Source: Nelumbo lutea (lineage: Eukaryota; Streptophyta; Magnoliopsida; Proteales; Nelumbonaceae). From it: a DNA stretch of 64,000 bases. Below the pieces are notes generated by a model. It was not told the DNA's origin. It was given only the letters and a program-made list of their open reading frames with translations, and did not search any database. The position numbers and the translations under genes are program-made. Positions 10,801-21,562 of this stretch are shown piece by piece. Position 1 is the stretch's first letter, and every line of letters begins with the position of its first letter. Location of the stretch: NCBI GenBank assembly GCA_022828595.1, contig JAKGHH010000001.1:69994401-70058400 (forward strand), given 5' to 3'.

Positions 10801-13800
10801 ATTCTGTAACCTGAACTCAAAGGGACCCACATAATGCAAAGGGGGTCCAGTGGATGGCCGTCTTCTAATTCTGATACCCTGACTAGCAGCTATTTCATCT
10901 TGAAATCTTCCTACTTCCCATTCCTTGATCTCAAGTGCATTACCTTTGGAATCATCCATTGGAGGAAGTATAGAATATCCATCCTTGGAATTTGACTATT
11001 AACACCGATGAAATATAAAATATAATTTTAGAGCCACTTATATGATTTATCAAGAATTAATTTATTGATTTGGGCATAATCCCTTTCTTACAAACAAGGA
11101 TTATCCCTACTAACTCATAATTACAATCAAGGTATTATTTTCTTTCTGTTTACAAGGAATTCCTTTTTCTAATTTCTATAAGAAATTGAATGGATCCAAA
11201 CAAGCACCTTTTAACTTTTTCGTGTATTTGTAACCCAATTTACTATTTTAATCTGAACATAAAATGTTTAAAAGTTGGTAGACTCTAAGTTGAACATTGG
11301 ATTAATTTGTTTTTATCAGTTTTCCTACTTAATTTGAATTTGCACATATTTTGAAAATTTTCAGCAATATTTTTTGAAAATCATGTCTACAAGGTTTCAT
11401 TCTTTTTTAAGAAAAGCTAAGGTAATATTGTATTAATTGATCAAAAGAGGGAACAACCCCTATACGGTGAGAAGTGGCAGTGTTTGTCCAAGAAAAGACA
11501 CTTGCAGAGATGTTCCGGCAGACTCCTCCAGCTGAGAAGCTTTTCCATTGAAGACCCTGTCGTATCTCTCCTTCCAGATGCACCAGAGAGTGTCTGCAGG
11601 AAGTAGATAATAAGATGCCTTATATTGGGGAGACAGATTCTGCACCTACCAGCTTTGAAGCGCCTACAAAACTGAGCTTGGAAAGACCCAGCTTACATTG
11701 AAGCTTTTGGGAAGCTGTCTTGGCAACAGAGAACTCAAAGTTACAGAAAACACAGGTGGAAGAAGGAACATTTATGCCTTTTCTGAGAAGATTTTCCTTA
11801 TTAAGGGATTTCCCAAGGGCTGCAATCCAAGAATGAAAAGCAATCTTGGAGGGGATTCTGCTATCCCAAATGATTTTGTGGGGAAAGTCGGGGGATGTAG
11901 AGAACTGATGATGAATCATGGATTTTACTGTAAAGCTACCAAAGCTACAATGTTTAATTCTTTCAACTTAACATTATTAAAAACAGGAATCATAAATTTT
12001 CACAGCTCTAGTTTTGATCTGACTTGTATATTGAGCTTTCACTAAAGAAGAGTTTAGAGGGGGTTTCCAATGATTCCATCATCATATGTTGGCAAACAAT
12101 GGCTAACCACGCTATTAATGTGTCCCCAGTGTTAAAGAAATGGAAGTCCGCACTTCAAGAATATCCAAGTTTTATTTAAATGGCTATTCCTTGGGTAATT
12201 CAGGGCCATCAGGTATTATAGGGAATTTAGAGATGGTACTAGTTTTGATCTGACTTGTATATTGAGCTTTCACTAAAGAAGAGTTTAGAGGGGTTTCCAA
12301 TGATTCCATCATCATATGTTGGCAAACAATGGCTAACCACGCTATTAATGTGTCCCCAGTGTTAAAGAAATGGAAGTCCGCACTTCAAGAATATCCAAGT
12401 TTTATTTAAATGGTTATTCCTTGGGTAATTCAGGGCCATCAGGTATTATAGGGAATTTAGGGATGGTACTAGTTTTGATCTGACTTGTATATTGAGCTTT
12501 CACTAAAGAAGAGTTTAGAGGGGTTTCCAATGATTCCATCATCATATGTTGGCAAACAATGGCTAACCACGCTATTAATGTGTCCCCAGTGTTAAAGAAA
12601 TGGAAGTCCGCACTTCAAGAATATCCAAGTTTTATTTAAATGGCTATTCCTTGGGTAATTCAGGGCCATCAGGTATTATAGGGAATTTAGAGATGGTACT
12701 AGTGATGCTCCCATGGTATTTTCAGGGCCAAAGGACATGGGGACTCAACTTGAGAAGAAAGGGGCAAAGAGCTTTAGTACATGGTTCCAAGGCTCTACTA
12801 GGGCCATTTTCTTTTGGGCAGCATTTAAGAACGGATTACTTTCCAGGTTACAGCACTCTATTTTGGGTGCCTGTTCAAACATCTTGTATTACCCTTTCAT
12901 AATTTAATGAAAGTTACCATTTCTGATTAAAAAAAGATAGGCAATGACTCAGTTTTGCACAGAATTAAGGGGCAGAGGGACCTCTCAAACAGGATGGATA
13001 CTAGTATGGTTCAAATGTCCATCAGTCCATGGATTCAAAGAATCTCCTAAAAGAGGGAGCATTTTTGACAACCGGGTTAAATCACTTGTTCAGGTGGATA
13101 CTAAAAACAGATAATAGCTTTGCAGATAGCCTAGCCAGAAAAGGAGTGAATATTAATAACAAAATATTTACCTGGATGCTCCTAACTTGGGGTAACATTA
13201 TATGATACTGTTTTGTAGTGCTGTCTGGTCAGTTTTATGATAGTGGTCACCTTTCCTTTTTTTTTTATCAATATGGTCACCTTTCCTTTTCCTTGTAAAG
13301 GGAAAGGGGGCAAGGAGTTGTACTACTTTGTCTTTCTTTCAAATCAATAGAACTCAAAGATTTTGTTAAAAAATATCAAGGAATATAAATAAGAAGCATA
13401 AGAAAAATTAATACCAATTATACCATTCAGTACATCATTCATTGTTAAACTATGGGCTCTTAAATCACTACCTCAATCCATGTCCTCAGTCTGCCCCTAG
13501 CTCTTCTGGCCCCTTCAACTTGTAATAAATCATTTCTTACCAGTATTGTAGATTCTTCTCTGCATGTGACCAAACCACCTTAGTCAATTTTCCCTCATCT
13601 CATCACCTACTGGAGCTACTCCTAAGTTCCTTAAAATAAGTTCATTTCTAATCCTACCCTTTCTAGTTTTCCCACTCATCCATCTAATTATTTGCATTTC
13701 TGCTAAACCTGTTTTTGACACGTTTCTTTACTGCCCAACACTCCACTCCATAAAACATTGCTGACCTTATGACCACTTTATAAAATTTTCCTTTTAGCCT

Positions 13801-15689
13801 AACCGGTATTCTCCTATCATATAAGACATTTTTTATCAGCAACTCTGAAATGATTTCATTAAATAGAAAAATTATGGATCTCCTATCATATAAGACTCCA
13901 GATGCGCCTTTCCAGTTTGCCCATCTTTCTCTAATTCTATGGGTTACATTCTCCCCAACATCTTCCTTGTGGATTACCAAACCAACATTATAGAAGAGGT
14001 CACATTGAAATATCTCTTAGTCTCCAATCTTAAGTGTACCCTGATTTCCACTCCTACTATTATTAAATTTACAGAGAAATTTTTTGTTTTACTCCTTATT
14101 TTAAACCTGTGGTTTCTAAGGTATTTATCCATAAATCTAATTTTGCATTTAATCCTTCTTTAGTTCCATCAATTAATTGCCATCAGCAAACAACATGCAT
14201 CATGAGACCTCCTCTTAAATATGTTAAGCCAATTCATCCATGACTACAGCAATTGAATAAGGGATAAGTTCTAAGCCTTGGTGAAATTAGTATATGCATA
14301 TGCATACATGTATACATATATGAATTTACTGAGCTTCCCTAAATGACAGAAATCCTTAACAAACCCTCTTGGGCATCTATTAGATTATATAAATAAAAAA
14401 GGAGAGATATTATCAGTTGGACAAAACCCCAATACAAAGGTCACCATAAGGCCAGCATGGACTGCATAATTGAACAGATGGTCTATCCAATGGGCTTCAA
14501 TCGGGTGAACAGTATTAATCAACCATGGGACCCTTCCGTGGCAGAAAAATAGGTATAGAGAGGCAAACAATATAACTGCTTAAATGATGGGCGTATGAGA
14601 ACCACACTCTTTTGCTATGTAGGATGAACTTTAGCGGTTTAGCCATATAAATAAATTTTAAACCATTTGGTTAGTTGGATTAAGTGGTTTATAGGGTTGA
14701 GCACCTCCAAACAATATCAGCTTTATTGATAAAAAAAAAAAAACAATATCACCTTTATTTTAAAATGGAGGGCCATTCTTGACTTAAGAGTCCCCCTCTC
14801 ACAATATAGCAATGTTGTGTGTTATTCATATACAGTGTTTTTCTAACAGCGTTATTTATATGCTCTATCCATCTAACAGAATACTGCAATCTTCAAGGAT
14901 AAATTTAGGTTAGCTTTTGTACAGCGCGTAGAAGGGAGTCTACTCATTAGTAATAATCAGTAAGACCCAGAAAATTTGGTAATTTATTATTCTAATTGCT
15001 TCTATCTAAGTTTTATATATCTACTCTGGTTCTTCGTAAACAGACGATCATAAAACAGATTACTTGTACTAATTATATTTTCAGGGTTTTTTTTGTTTAC
15101 TGTTATATAATAATTTGAAGTACAATTAAGTCATTTTATGAAATTTAAAATTTAGGTGCATGTCCGCGAACACCCATTTTGTTGCCCCTGCTGATCACAG
15201 AAACATTCTTTAGTTATACAAAGAGCAATATCTGCAACGGCTGATTAGATCTCTATATGTAAGAACTTCATAGTTTCCATCAGAGTTTCATCCAAAAGGT
15301 CTTTTTATTTTCGGATCAATCAAAAGAACGTCTAAATAACTTAGTATAAAAAGCCAATCCATGCACCTCAGAAATAAGAAAATAAAAAATAAAAAATAAA
15401 ACCCATAAAATAAATTTAAGTTCGAACAAGAATCAACAGTTTTAATTCAAGACTTGCCAGCCGAAACCATGACTATACATCAAAAAGGATCAAAACCCAG
15501 TTGGACTTCGGGGGAGTTTGAAAGGGCATTGCGCACCTGCTGTGCTCGAATGGTTACTGAGGACCTAAGAGCTAAGCGTCCATTGTCCATTAGAATCGAC
15601 CTCTCAGTTGTGAAATTCCGTCGGGGTTTAACAGTAGGAACCCGCGGAGACGAAACCCTATGTGACGCTGCGATGACCGCTCCTTCCAT
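7761..15689 (-). CDS. IGPS: indole-3-glycerol phosphate synthase gene, chloroplast (exons 1-9; last exon not in window)
   Basis: Converts CdRP to indole-3-glycerol phosphate, the step before tryptophan synthase alpha, in the plastid. Coding exons on the minus strand: 15507-15689, 10735-10995, 10466-10642, 10175-10249, 9972-10016, 9720-9884, 9139-9217, 7993-8075 and 7761-7829. All junctions have GT/AG borders and join in frame, giving 379 codons with no stop. Family motifs are intact: [35 protein letters not shown] (phosphate/substrate Lys), CPLLCKEF (catalytic Lys), [30 protein letters not shown]. The first 50 or so residues (MEGAV...) are basic and Ser/Arg-rich, as a transit peptide. The last piece (AVLVGES...GLFG...) is missing: after AGVKA a donor gtaaga follows, and no matching exon is seen down to position 1. 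The gene may run off the left edge past copia element 1, or be truncated. Confidence 0.92.
7993..8075 (-). CDS. IGPS: IGPS exon 8
   Basis: 83 bp that completes the split Glu codon and continues [18 protein letters not shown] to KDII. Acceptor ccacag, donor gtaagt. Confidence 0.93.
8110..8225 (-). mobile_element. SINE-like element in IGPS intron 7
   Basis: On the minus strand it runs from gggttcccttcccgcc through a C-rich part to 'ttgtgtatctcgatgaagcc' and a poly(A) (poly-T on plus at about 8126-8138). The same body ending 'ttgtgtagccccatgaagcg' plus an A-rich tail occurs at 46000-46140, so both belong to one short retroposon family. Confidence 0.6.
8440..8622 (+). mobile_element. LINE (L1-type) 3' end with poly(A), in IGPS intron 7
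   Basis: The plus strand encodes [18 protein letters not shown] then a stop, matching the C-terminal end of plant LINE RNase H (ADSLAKQGV type). A short 3'UTR and a run of about 16 A follow (to 8622). It is a 5'-truncated insertion, opposite in orientation to the host gene. Confidence 0.7.
9139..9217 (-). CDS. IGPS: IGPS exon 7
   Basis: 79 bp, [18 protein letters not shown] to NNRDL plus one base of the next codon. Contains GINNRDL, the Asn strand that contacts substrate. Donor gtaatc. Confidence 0.93.
9218..9719 (-). other. IGPS intron 6, no other feature seen
   Basis: 502-bp AT-rich intron with normal GT/AG borders. I see no gene or repeat in it. Confidence 0.8.
9720..9884 (-). CDS. IGPS: IGPS exon 6
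   Basis: 55 codons from [11 protein letters not shown] to GLAALVE. Includes the catalytic-lysine motif CKEF and the [11 protein letters not shown] strand; acceptor atgcag, donor gtctgt. Confidence 0.93.
9972..10016 (-). CDS. IGPS: IGPS exon 5 (15 codons)
   Basis: Encodes [15 protein letters not shown], matching the family's [15 protein letters not shown]. Acceptor caaag and donor gtctgc. Short, but in frame with both neighbours. Confidence 0.92.
10175..10249 (-). CDS. IGPS: IGPS exon 4
   Basis: 25 codons [20 protein letters not shown] onward to EKYFK, with acceptor aaacag and donor gtaaat. This is the second barrel strand (ACLSVLTD). Confidence 0.93.
10466..10642 (-). CDS. IGPS: IGPS exon 3
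   Basis: 59 codons, LKERKSL to REDFDP. Acceptor tttcag and donor gtaaat are canonical. It carries RDFVGALKA and [12 protein letters not shown], the first phosphate-binding strand of the TIM barrel. Confidence 0.93.
10735..10995 (-). CDS. IGPS: IGPS exon 2
   Basis: 87 codons, from [19 protein letters not shown] to KDVEVSQ, followed by donor gtatgt. It covers the conserved N-terminal extension, including IKEWEV and GIRIRRRP. Confidence 0.92.
11440..11919 (-). pseudogene. L1-type LINE fragment: zf-RVT region, in IGPS intron 1
   Basis: The minus strand encodes [20 protein letters not shown], then [20 protein letters not shown], which fits the zinc-binding region after the RT of plant L1-type LINEs (W...P.K..F.W...C..C). 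Further on comes [16 protein letters not shown], the usual end of that region. A frameshift lies near 11640. No RT core is present, so it is a fragment. Confidence 0.75.
12010..12702 (+). repeat. three tandem copies of a 230-bp LINE-derived unit
   Basis: Copies start at 12010, 12241 and 12471 (period 231 and 230 bp) and are nearly identical; the first has one extra G. Each copy ends with a coding-like stretch, [16 protein letters not shown], close to the first motif of LINE RNase H (DG..LGNPGPSG). The array sits inside IGPS intron 1. Confidence 0.92.
12600..13370 (+). pseudogene. LINE RNase H remnant with 3' tail
   Basis: After the 230-bp repeats the plus strand continues with an RNase-H-like segment in changing frames. 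Near 13095-13150 it has [17 protein letters not shown], the conserved C-terminal helix. A 3'UTR with 'tttaatgaaagttaccatttc' plus poly(A) is at 12905-12935, and a second A-rich tail lies near 13368. There may be more than one nested copy. Confidence 0.65.
13440..14260 (-). pseudogene. RTE-type LINE fragment (RT C-terminus)
   Basis: The minus strand encodes [48 protein letters not shown], then pieces resembling [10 protein letters not shown] and [15 protein letters not shown], the usual order at the C-terminus of plant RTE LINEs. The phrase VLYDRR occurs twice because about 70 bp are duplicated. Weak palm-like traces lie near 14190-14270. It is in the same orientation as IGPS, inside intron 1. 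Confidence 0.75.
14270..15500. other. rest of IGPS intron 1, no gene seen
   Basis: AT-rich non-coding sequence with short A/T runs. I find no repeat boundary or coding signal. Confidence 0.6.
15507..15689 (-). CDS. IGPS: IGPS exon 1: start codon and transit peptide
   Basis: 61 codons from [11 protein letters not shown] to NSPE. The donor GAA|gtccaa is the only one that ends in phase 0 and joins the exon-2 acceptor (aatag|TCAAAT) in frame. The motif IRAQQ occurs at the same point in Arabidopsis IGPS. The first intron that follows is 4511 bp. Confidence 0.85.
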
Positions 15690-17380
15690 TCAGAACTGAA
15701 AACAAAACCTCAGACGATCCTGTAAGAAGATAAGCCCAAGGTAAGAGAAATAATAAGACGCCAGGGGAGTAATTCTCTGTAGTTGGTTCGTCCCTTTTAT
15801 ACTCATTTGCGCGCTTAGACGTGCCATAAAGACAAATAATCTTGGGAAGATCGCAGCGGGCTGACATGGGGGAGTTGTCCGAATAGTCGGAACTGAGTAT
15901 GTGTTTGGTAACGTTAATGTTTATTCAATAAATGTTTTTACTTTATTCGCGGGTGAAATGGAAAAAATGCAATAATTGCAACTCGTTCGTGTAACGGTGA
16001 ATAAATGCCTCGCCGTTTGTGAAAGTTTTTTGACAAACCACTGATATGCACATATGTAACAAGAGAGAGAAAATGGTGACATGGCGCCTATGTAGCAATT
16101 CAAATCTTGCAATAAAATATGCATTTAATATAAGATAAGAATAAAATATGCATTTAATCCAATTCAAATCTTGCAATATAAGATGAGAATAAAATTATTA
16201 AAATGCTCAATGTTCAAATTTATTTTATCATATTCTTTTATCTTCAAACACTAACAATGTTCATGTTCACAGGTACATTCCAATACATGGTGGCATGTAT
16301 CTGTATGAAATCAATGTGAGGCATTATATGTTGTACGAGTACAAAAGCCAACATGTAAGCATTTCTCCGTGTTCATCCATTCTCGTCATCTTTTCTACAT
16401 GCAGACTTTAGTTGCTTTGTTATTATGTGGATTGGTGTGATTTTTTTACTGTAACAAATTGTGTCCTAAAAGTTAAAAATAAATAAATAAATAAAACAGT
16501 AAAAAAGAGAATTTCGACATGGGCATTTTAGAAATTTTAACACTATCCCGAAAGTTCAAATGGTTAAATGTCATTACCCAAAGTTTAAACTTTTCCATTA
16601 TTTTGTCATCTTCAAAATACCCCTTTAGGTTTCTAATAACATTTAAATATACCCATTCCGTTATGGTATAGATGTTAAAAGTACAATTATGCCCTTATTA
16701 TTATTTTTTATAAAAAAAAAAATGAAAGTGCTACACTAGCACATTTCCAAAAATCACAAAAACAAATAAAATCTAAATCCAAAGGAGAGAATAAAGATTA
16801 AGTGCAACAAAACCAGAAAACAATAAAAGTGCCTTATTGGCAATCCAATCTATCACTTGATTTAATTCCCTAAACGCATGCCTGCAGTTTACTCCACTGA
16901 TCGGATTCTCCTTCAAATGCAAGCAATCCGTGTAATTCCATGGCGAGGTGGTTTGGCCTTTGAGAGAGGAGAACTACGCCCTTATTATGAATGTGCAGGG
17001 AGAGGAGGTTTAACTGCTTAAGATTAACCCCAAGTTTTGCCCATGTTGTCCACTTGCTGAAACGGAGAATTAAATCCATTTAAATAAAGTGCCTTTTGGG
17101 GGTAATTTATTAATTTTTATATTCTAATAAAAATCTTCATGATCCAAAGACAAAAGTCAAAATAATGGATTTTAGAGATTTCAAAGAATTACATTATTTA
17201 ATAGGACGCTTAAATGAAATGGGTGAGGAGTGAGCCTGTACATTTAAAATATGAAGGGAGGTTTTTGCAAAGGTGAAAGTGCAATTAGGTTTAAGTACTT
17301 GCCATAAAACAAAGATGTTTAGAAATTCGAGGTTGATGTTGAGCAAACGTGGCCCATGTGTAAAATGTTAGTGTGTTTGG
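15690..17380. other. IGPS upstream region and intergenic DNA
   Basis: The first 110 bp are the IGPS 5'UTR and TATA region. Beyond that the DNA is AT-rich. A short direct duplication ('caattcaaatcttgcaata' and 'aaaatatgcatttaat') lies at about 16098-16180. A minus-strand open stretch at 16870-17079 has no family I recognise. Confidence 0.6.
15794..15803 (-). promoter_or_regulatory. TATA box of the IGPS promoter
   Basis: On the minus strand it reads gagtataaaaggg, about 105 bp upstream of the IGPS start codon. It is the only strong TATA motif at a sensible distance, placing transcription start around 15770. Confidence 0.65.
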
Positions 17381-17770
17381 AATCTATGTTTTGTACTTAA
17401 TTTGTTTGAAAAACCAAGAAAAGTAATAATGAATCCGTTTATTGACACTTAGGTGCTATTAAGCACCACATCAGCAAAATAGTAAATAAATTCCAATCTA
17501 ACGAAATTTCCCTTCTATCAGGGCAGAGTCCATGCGCACACCGTTCGCGCATCATGAGGATGTGCCATGCATTCTTTCTCTATACATGTGCTTGAGACAT
17601 GCAAAATAGATTAAATGCCCGTTAGCTTCTATTTGTTCCATTCCACTTCATGCTCCTCTCTCGTCAGACACACTGAACCGAACTAGGCCTGTTTACTCTC
17701 ACTCTCTCCCCCTCCAATTGGCAACGACCAACAGCCATCATTGGCAACGGGAGAAAAACCCAAGTAGAAC
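17380..17770. repeat. left inverted arm flanking the O-methyltransferase remnant
   Basis: The reverse complement of about 17520-17740 aligns with 28230-28410: 'atggctgttggtcgttgcc' against 'atggctactggtcgctgcc', then 'gagagaggagcatgaagtgg' against 'gagagaggagcgggaagtgg', then 'atggactctgccct' in both. Matching is patchy further out, but both outermost ends reach gtgtttggaatc (17381 on plus; reverse complement near 28548). The arms look like diverged long terminal inverted repeats. Confidence 0.65.
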
Positions 17771-18059
17771 AATGATTTTTGGAGGAATCCTGCTTCATAA
17801 AGTAAGAAAGATGGAGACCCAAGTGGAATTCTCTTCCTTTACATGTCAAGAAAAGGTATATTCATCTATGCCAATGAGGAAGTTAACATGAAATACCTTT
17901 TCATCCATGTGAAGAGATCCAAGTGGGGTTCTCTTTCCAGTTCATTAACATGAAAAACCTATACTAATGAAGGGGAGGCAGAGTTGGTATGAAAAATACC
18001 AACAATGGAACGAAACAAAGCGATCGAGATCCAAACTCTTTCTCGATTCTCAATATCAC

Positions 18060-18805
18060 AGAACTGTTAAAAGCAGAGCGCATAACTTGAAAGCTAGCGA
18101 ATTCAGCAACTTTGGCCAAGCCCTCAAACTCTTTCTCGATTCTCTCTTCTTTTCCTCCAGGATTATGTGCCAACATAATATTGTCAAGTTGGAAGACACC
18201 GTTAGCAGCGAGATTAGTGTCTGGTAATGCTTCATAGCAATTCCTCAAAATTTTCAAGCAGTGTGCATCGCTCCAATCATGACATATCCATATAGAAGAA
18301 TATTATATTTAAACACACAAATAAAGGAGAGAAAGCAGGAGAGAGTTTAATTGTTCAGATAGATGAGGTATACATGACTATAAATTAACTGTATATATAT
18401 AAGGATGAACGGAAAATAAAAAAAATAAAAAAAATTATTATTACTTTCATGAAATGACATCCCCCTTAGGTACGCTGATAAACATGTCTCCTCCCATGAT
18501 CTCCACACCTGTAAATAGCAATAGCAGAGAGCTAATTAACAACCCAGTCCAGTCCTAATTAATTAAACTGGGTGTGACGCTAGCTGACTAGTAGATAGCA
18601 GAAGTTGATACAAAGGATTGAGGTAGGTTAATTGCTTACGAGGATAGGAGGGTGTGTCTTGTATGACGTGAGGGAGATCAAAGTTAATGGCATTGATACA
18701 AGGGTATTTGGAAGTGATAATACTGAACGTGGCTCCAGTTCCACCACTGAGTTGAGACTCAAGAATTTCTTCATGGCCGGTAATGGTAGAGTGGTGTGAC
18801 ATTCC
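18060..18805 (-). pseudogene. O-methyltransferase (COMT-type) pseudogene, 3' part, interrupted by a gypsy element
   Basis: Plant COMT-like enzymes methylate phenolic hydroxyls using S-adenosylmethionine. Three exon-like blocks lie on the minus strand. 18640-18805 encodes [17 protein letters not shown] then [16 protein letters not shown], the SAM-binding motif and following strand. 18445-18508 encodes GVEIMGGDMFISVPKGD. 18060-18290 encodes [20 protein letters not shown], then [18 protein letters not shown]. The first intron keeps gt/ag; the second has lost its acceptor AG. A one-base deletion breaks the middle exon, the usual VDVGGGTGA is frameshifted, and residues are missing after ALPDT. The first block continues across the gypsy insertion at 28199. 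Confidence 0.85.
18801..18805. repeat. target-site duplication ATTCC, left copy
   Basis: Matches the five bases at 28194-28198 exactly, fixing the gypsy element's ends. Confidence 0.95.
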
Positions 18806-19683
18806 TGATCGAGGGCGATTTGACACGACTCCTGGACAAGGTGATGCATGGATATGATTCAGTACAAGCAACAATTCAGCATAACAGCTTGACTCCGACT
18901 AAGTAATGAGTTCGCATGACAATTCGCTACATTACAGCTTGCCACAGGATGAGCTCGAGGACCCCCAATGTACTAAAAGGGAATACTCCAAGATAAGTCT
19001 ATCCCAGCTCGCTCCAATACTTAAGCAAGAAGACTGCCCTAAAGGCAACCTCAGGCGGAATCACCTTGGGACATATCCAGGGGCTCCCTACAAGGCAGCT
19101 TGCTATGAGATAGCTCGCTACAAAGCAGCTCGCTACTAAGCGACGCGATGTTTTCAGGAAACTTTTATCTGGCAAGACCGTACCCATCAGACTGGGTCAC
19201 GTTTCCTGACTGATGGCGCAGTCCCTACCAGTCCGGCAGGCTGCACCCACGTCTCTCACAGGTGGTGGCGTGTCTGTCTTTTCTGGGACGTGTCACTCAT
19301 CCGATTGGGTAGTACTCTGCAACGGTTACCTACATAGCCCTGGAAAATAATGGCTGTGACAGAGGTCTAGTGGAGGTTACACCCAATTTGACAAGAACGC
19401 CCATATTTAAGAGCCCCATGATCGAAGGAGAAAGGTATCTTGTATCTTGTATCTTGTATCTTGCATCTTGCACCTTGAGTAAATCTCGAGTATTCATTGA
19501 TCTAGCGCTACCCGCACTCTTAGCTCTTTTCTACATTCCTCACATGTTATAATTTGAGCATCGGAGTATTCCCACCGGATAAGTTCCCCAGGAATTCTTC
19601 ATCGTTTTCTTCTTAGGTACAATCCGTCGCCAGCTAGGAGCCAATCAGTTGCCAACTAGGAGTGCCTGGATTGTGCAACATCA
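18806..19683 (+). repeat. 5' LTR of gypsy element
   Basis: 878 bp starting TGATCGAGGG and ending GCAACATCA. It contains a run of 'tatcttg' repeats and an upstream atatttaag TATA-like site near 19405. Compared with the 3' LTR it lacks an 18-bp or so block (gacagtgcgagctcga) and differs at many single bases, so the insertion is not recent. Confidence 0.92.
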
Positions 19684-19701
19684 TTTGATGTCATCTGTGG
19701 G
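19684..19701 (+). other. primer binding site of gypsy element
   Basis: tttgatgtcatctgtggg directly follows the LTR and resembles the TTTGGCGCC..CTGTGGG type site common in plant gypsy elements. I do not assign the tRNA. Confidence 0.6.
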
Positions 19702-19760
19702 AATACGCTTCAAAAAGCCTTCCTCTAATTTCTGCAATTCTCTCAAAAAACTCAGCACTC

Positions 19761-21514
19761 ATGGCTTCCTCTAGTAATGTCGGACACGGTACCGACCAGA
19801 ACACTCCAGGGGAACAACCCCAGCTCCCAATTGTCTGCATTGGACAATTCACTGTCCCCCTCTCTGTGGACGGAATTCCCAGCTTGAACGCGCCTCACAC
19901 AGTGGCACCTATGAACAGTCCACTCCTTTCATGGTCAGAGCAACCTTTATTGAACCTTCCGTTGTTCCCCTAGTGAGCAACCAAAACCAACTTGAAGACT
20001 TAGTGCAGTTCATGCGAGCCATGCAGGCTCAAATGCAACAGTTCCAGTAGTTTCAACTCTACCAGCAGCAAGTGTTGCATCAAGTTTCTCAATACCAGTA
20101 CTAACAGCAGTTCCCTTCACTGCCTCAAGCCCAGCAGCCGCTTCCCCCTCGGCATCCGACCTCAAAGCAGGCCAAGCCCTCCTACCGGAGCGAACATCCT
20201 CACTGGGGAGAGACCTCTCAAACCCAGAATCCTTCCAAAAGCCAAGCCTCGTCTCACGACAGGAAGGAGAGACCAGTCACCCCTGCCTCGCAGCCCGCGG
20301 GCAGGTCGGGGGCCTCCCAACCGGTCAGGCTCGCATCACCCTAGCACTCTCAGTTTGAGCTCCCGTTCGCAGAAAACCAGTTCGAGGTCCTAGTCGCCGA
20401 TTACAGGTAGGGCCCTTTGATTCACAGTTCTCATCAGCAATCCGAGCCCATCGAGCTCAGTAACACTGAAACTAGTAGCACCAACACCGAGCCGACGAAG
20501 CAGCAACGGAGGCGCCAACGAGCTCGCCGAACCACCACCCACGTCCTGTCGGAGCTCAAGGGTAAGGAGGAGGTAAGCTCAGATGAAGTGAAAGCTACTC
20601 CTCTCATATTAGTCCCTTCCCCTCTGTCATCAGAACTTCATGCGGTCCCTATGCCGAAAGATTTCAAGCTCCCTCCCCTAGATAAGTACAATGGGTCCTT
20701 CGATCCGAATGACCATGTGGATGCCTTCCAGTCCTAGATGCACCTGGCAAGGGCCAATGAATCCTGTATGTGTGTGGCTTTCTCTACCATCTTTAAAGGG
20801 GTGGCCCACACATGATACCAAAGCCTTGCACCCGGATCGATAAGAAGCTAGGCGCAGTTCATGCAAATCTTCACCTCCCACTTTGTCACCAGCAAGAGGT
20901 GCCCAAGAACTCAAGAGAGCCTCCTTGGTATAGTCTAGAAGGAAGGGGAGTCCATCCGGAATTATATCAACTGGTTCAATGACACTTGTTTGTAAATACC
21001 CAATCTAGACCCCGTAGTTCGTCTCACCGCGGCCAAGCGAGGCATTACTCATAAAGAATTCAAGTGGCATGTGGTAGTTAACCAGCCCAAGACTGTGACC
21101 GAGTTCCTCAAGCTCGTAGATCAGTTTATAGGGACCGAGGAGGAAATCAACCAGAAGAGTGCAAGCGTGCCCGAAAAGAGAAACAGGGAAGGCGAGTCCT
21201 CAATTCAAAGGGACGGTAAAAAAAAAAAGACCCAGCTCGGAGGCAATGCCGAGACAACCCTTCCAAGCTCCAGCAGCAGAAAGAACAGACTATACGCCCC
21301 TAAACGCGAAGCGGGCCGAGATCCTTATGGCGATCGAGGACGCCCCCCATATGCGAAGTGGCCACCTCGGTTGAAAGCTGATCCTAGTGTAAGGAATAAA
21401 AATTTGTATTGTAGTTCCCATAAAGATCACAGTCATAGCACCAAAAATTGTAAAAACCTCCGCGATGAGATAGAGGAGCTCATCTGTCACGGATACTTGA
21501 AAAATTTTGTACAC

Positions 21515-21562
<48 letters not shown>

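Noticed and set aside
15480..15506. Extension of IGPS exon 1 to the in-frame stop at 15480
   Set aside because: Only the donor after NSPE keeps the frame into exon 2; the remaining eight codons end at a stop and are intronic.
16870..17079. Minus-strand open frame of 69 codons as a possible gene exon
   Set aside because: No start context, no splice partners and no family motif that I recognise; could be chance or an old fragment.
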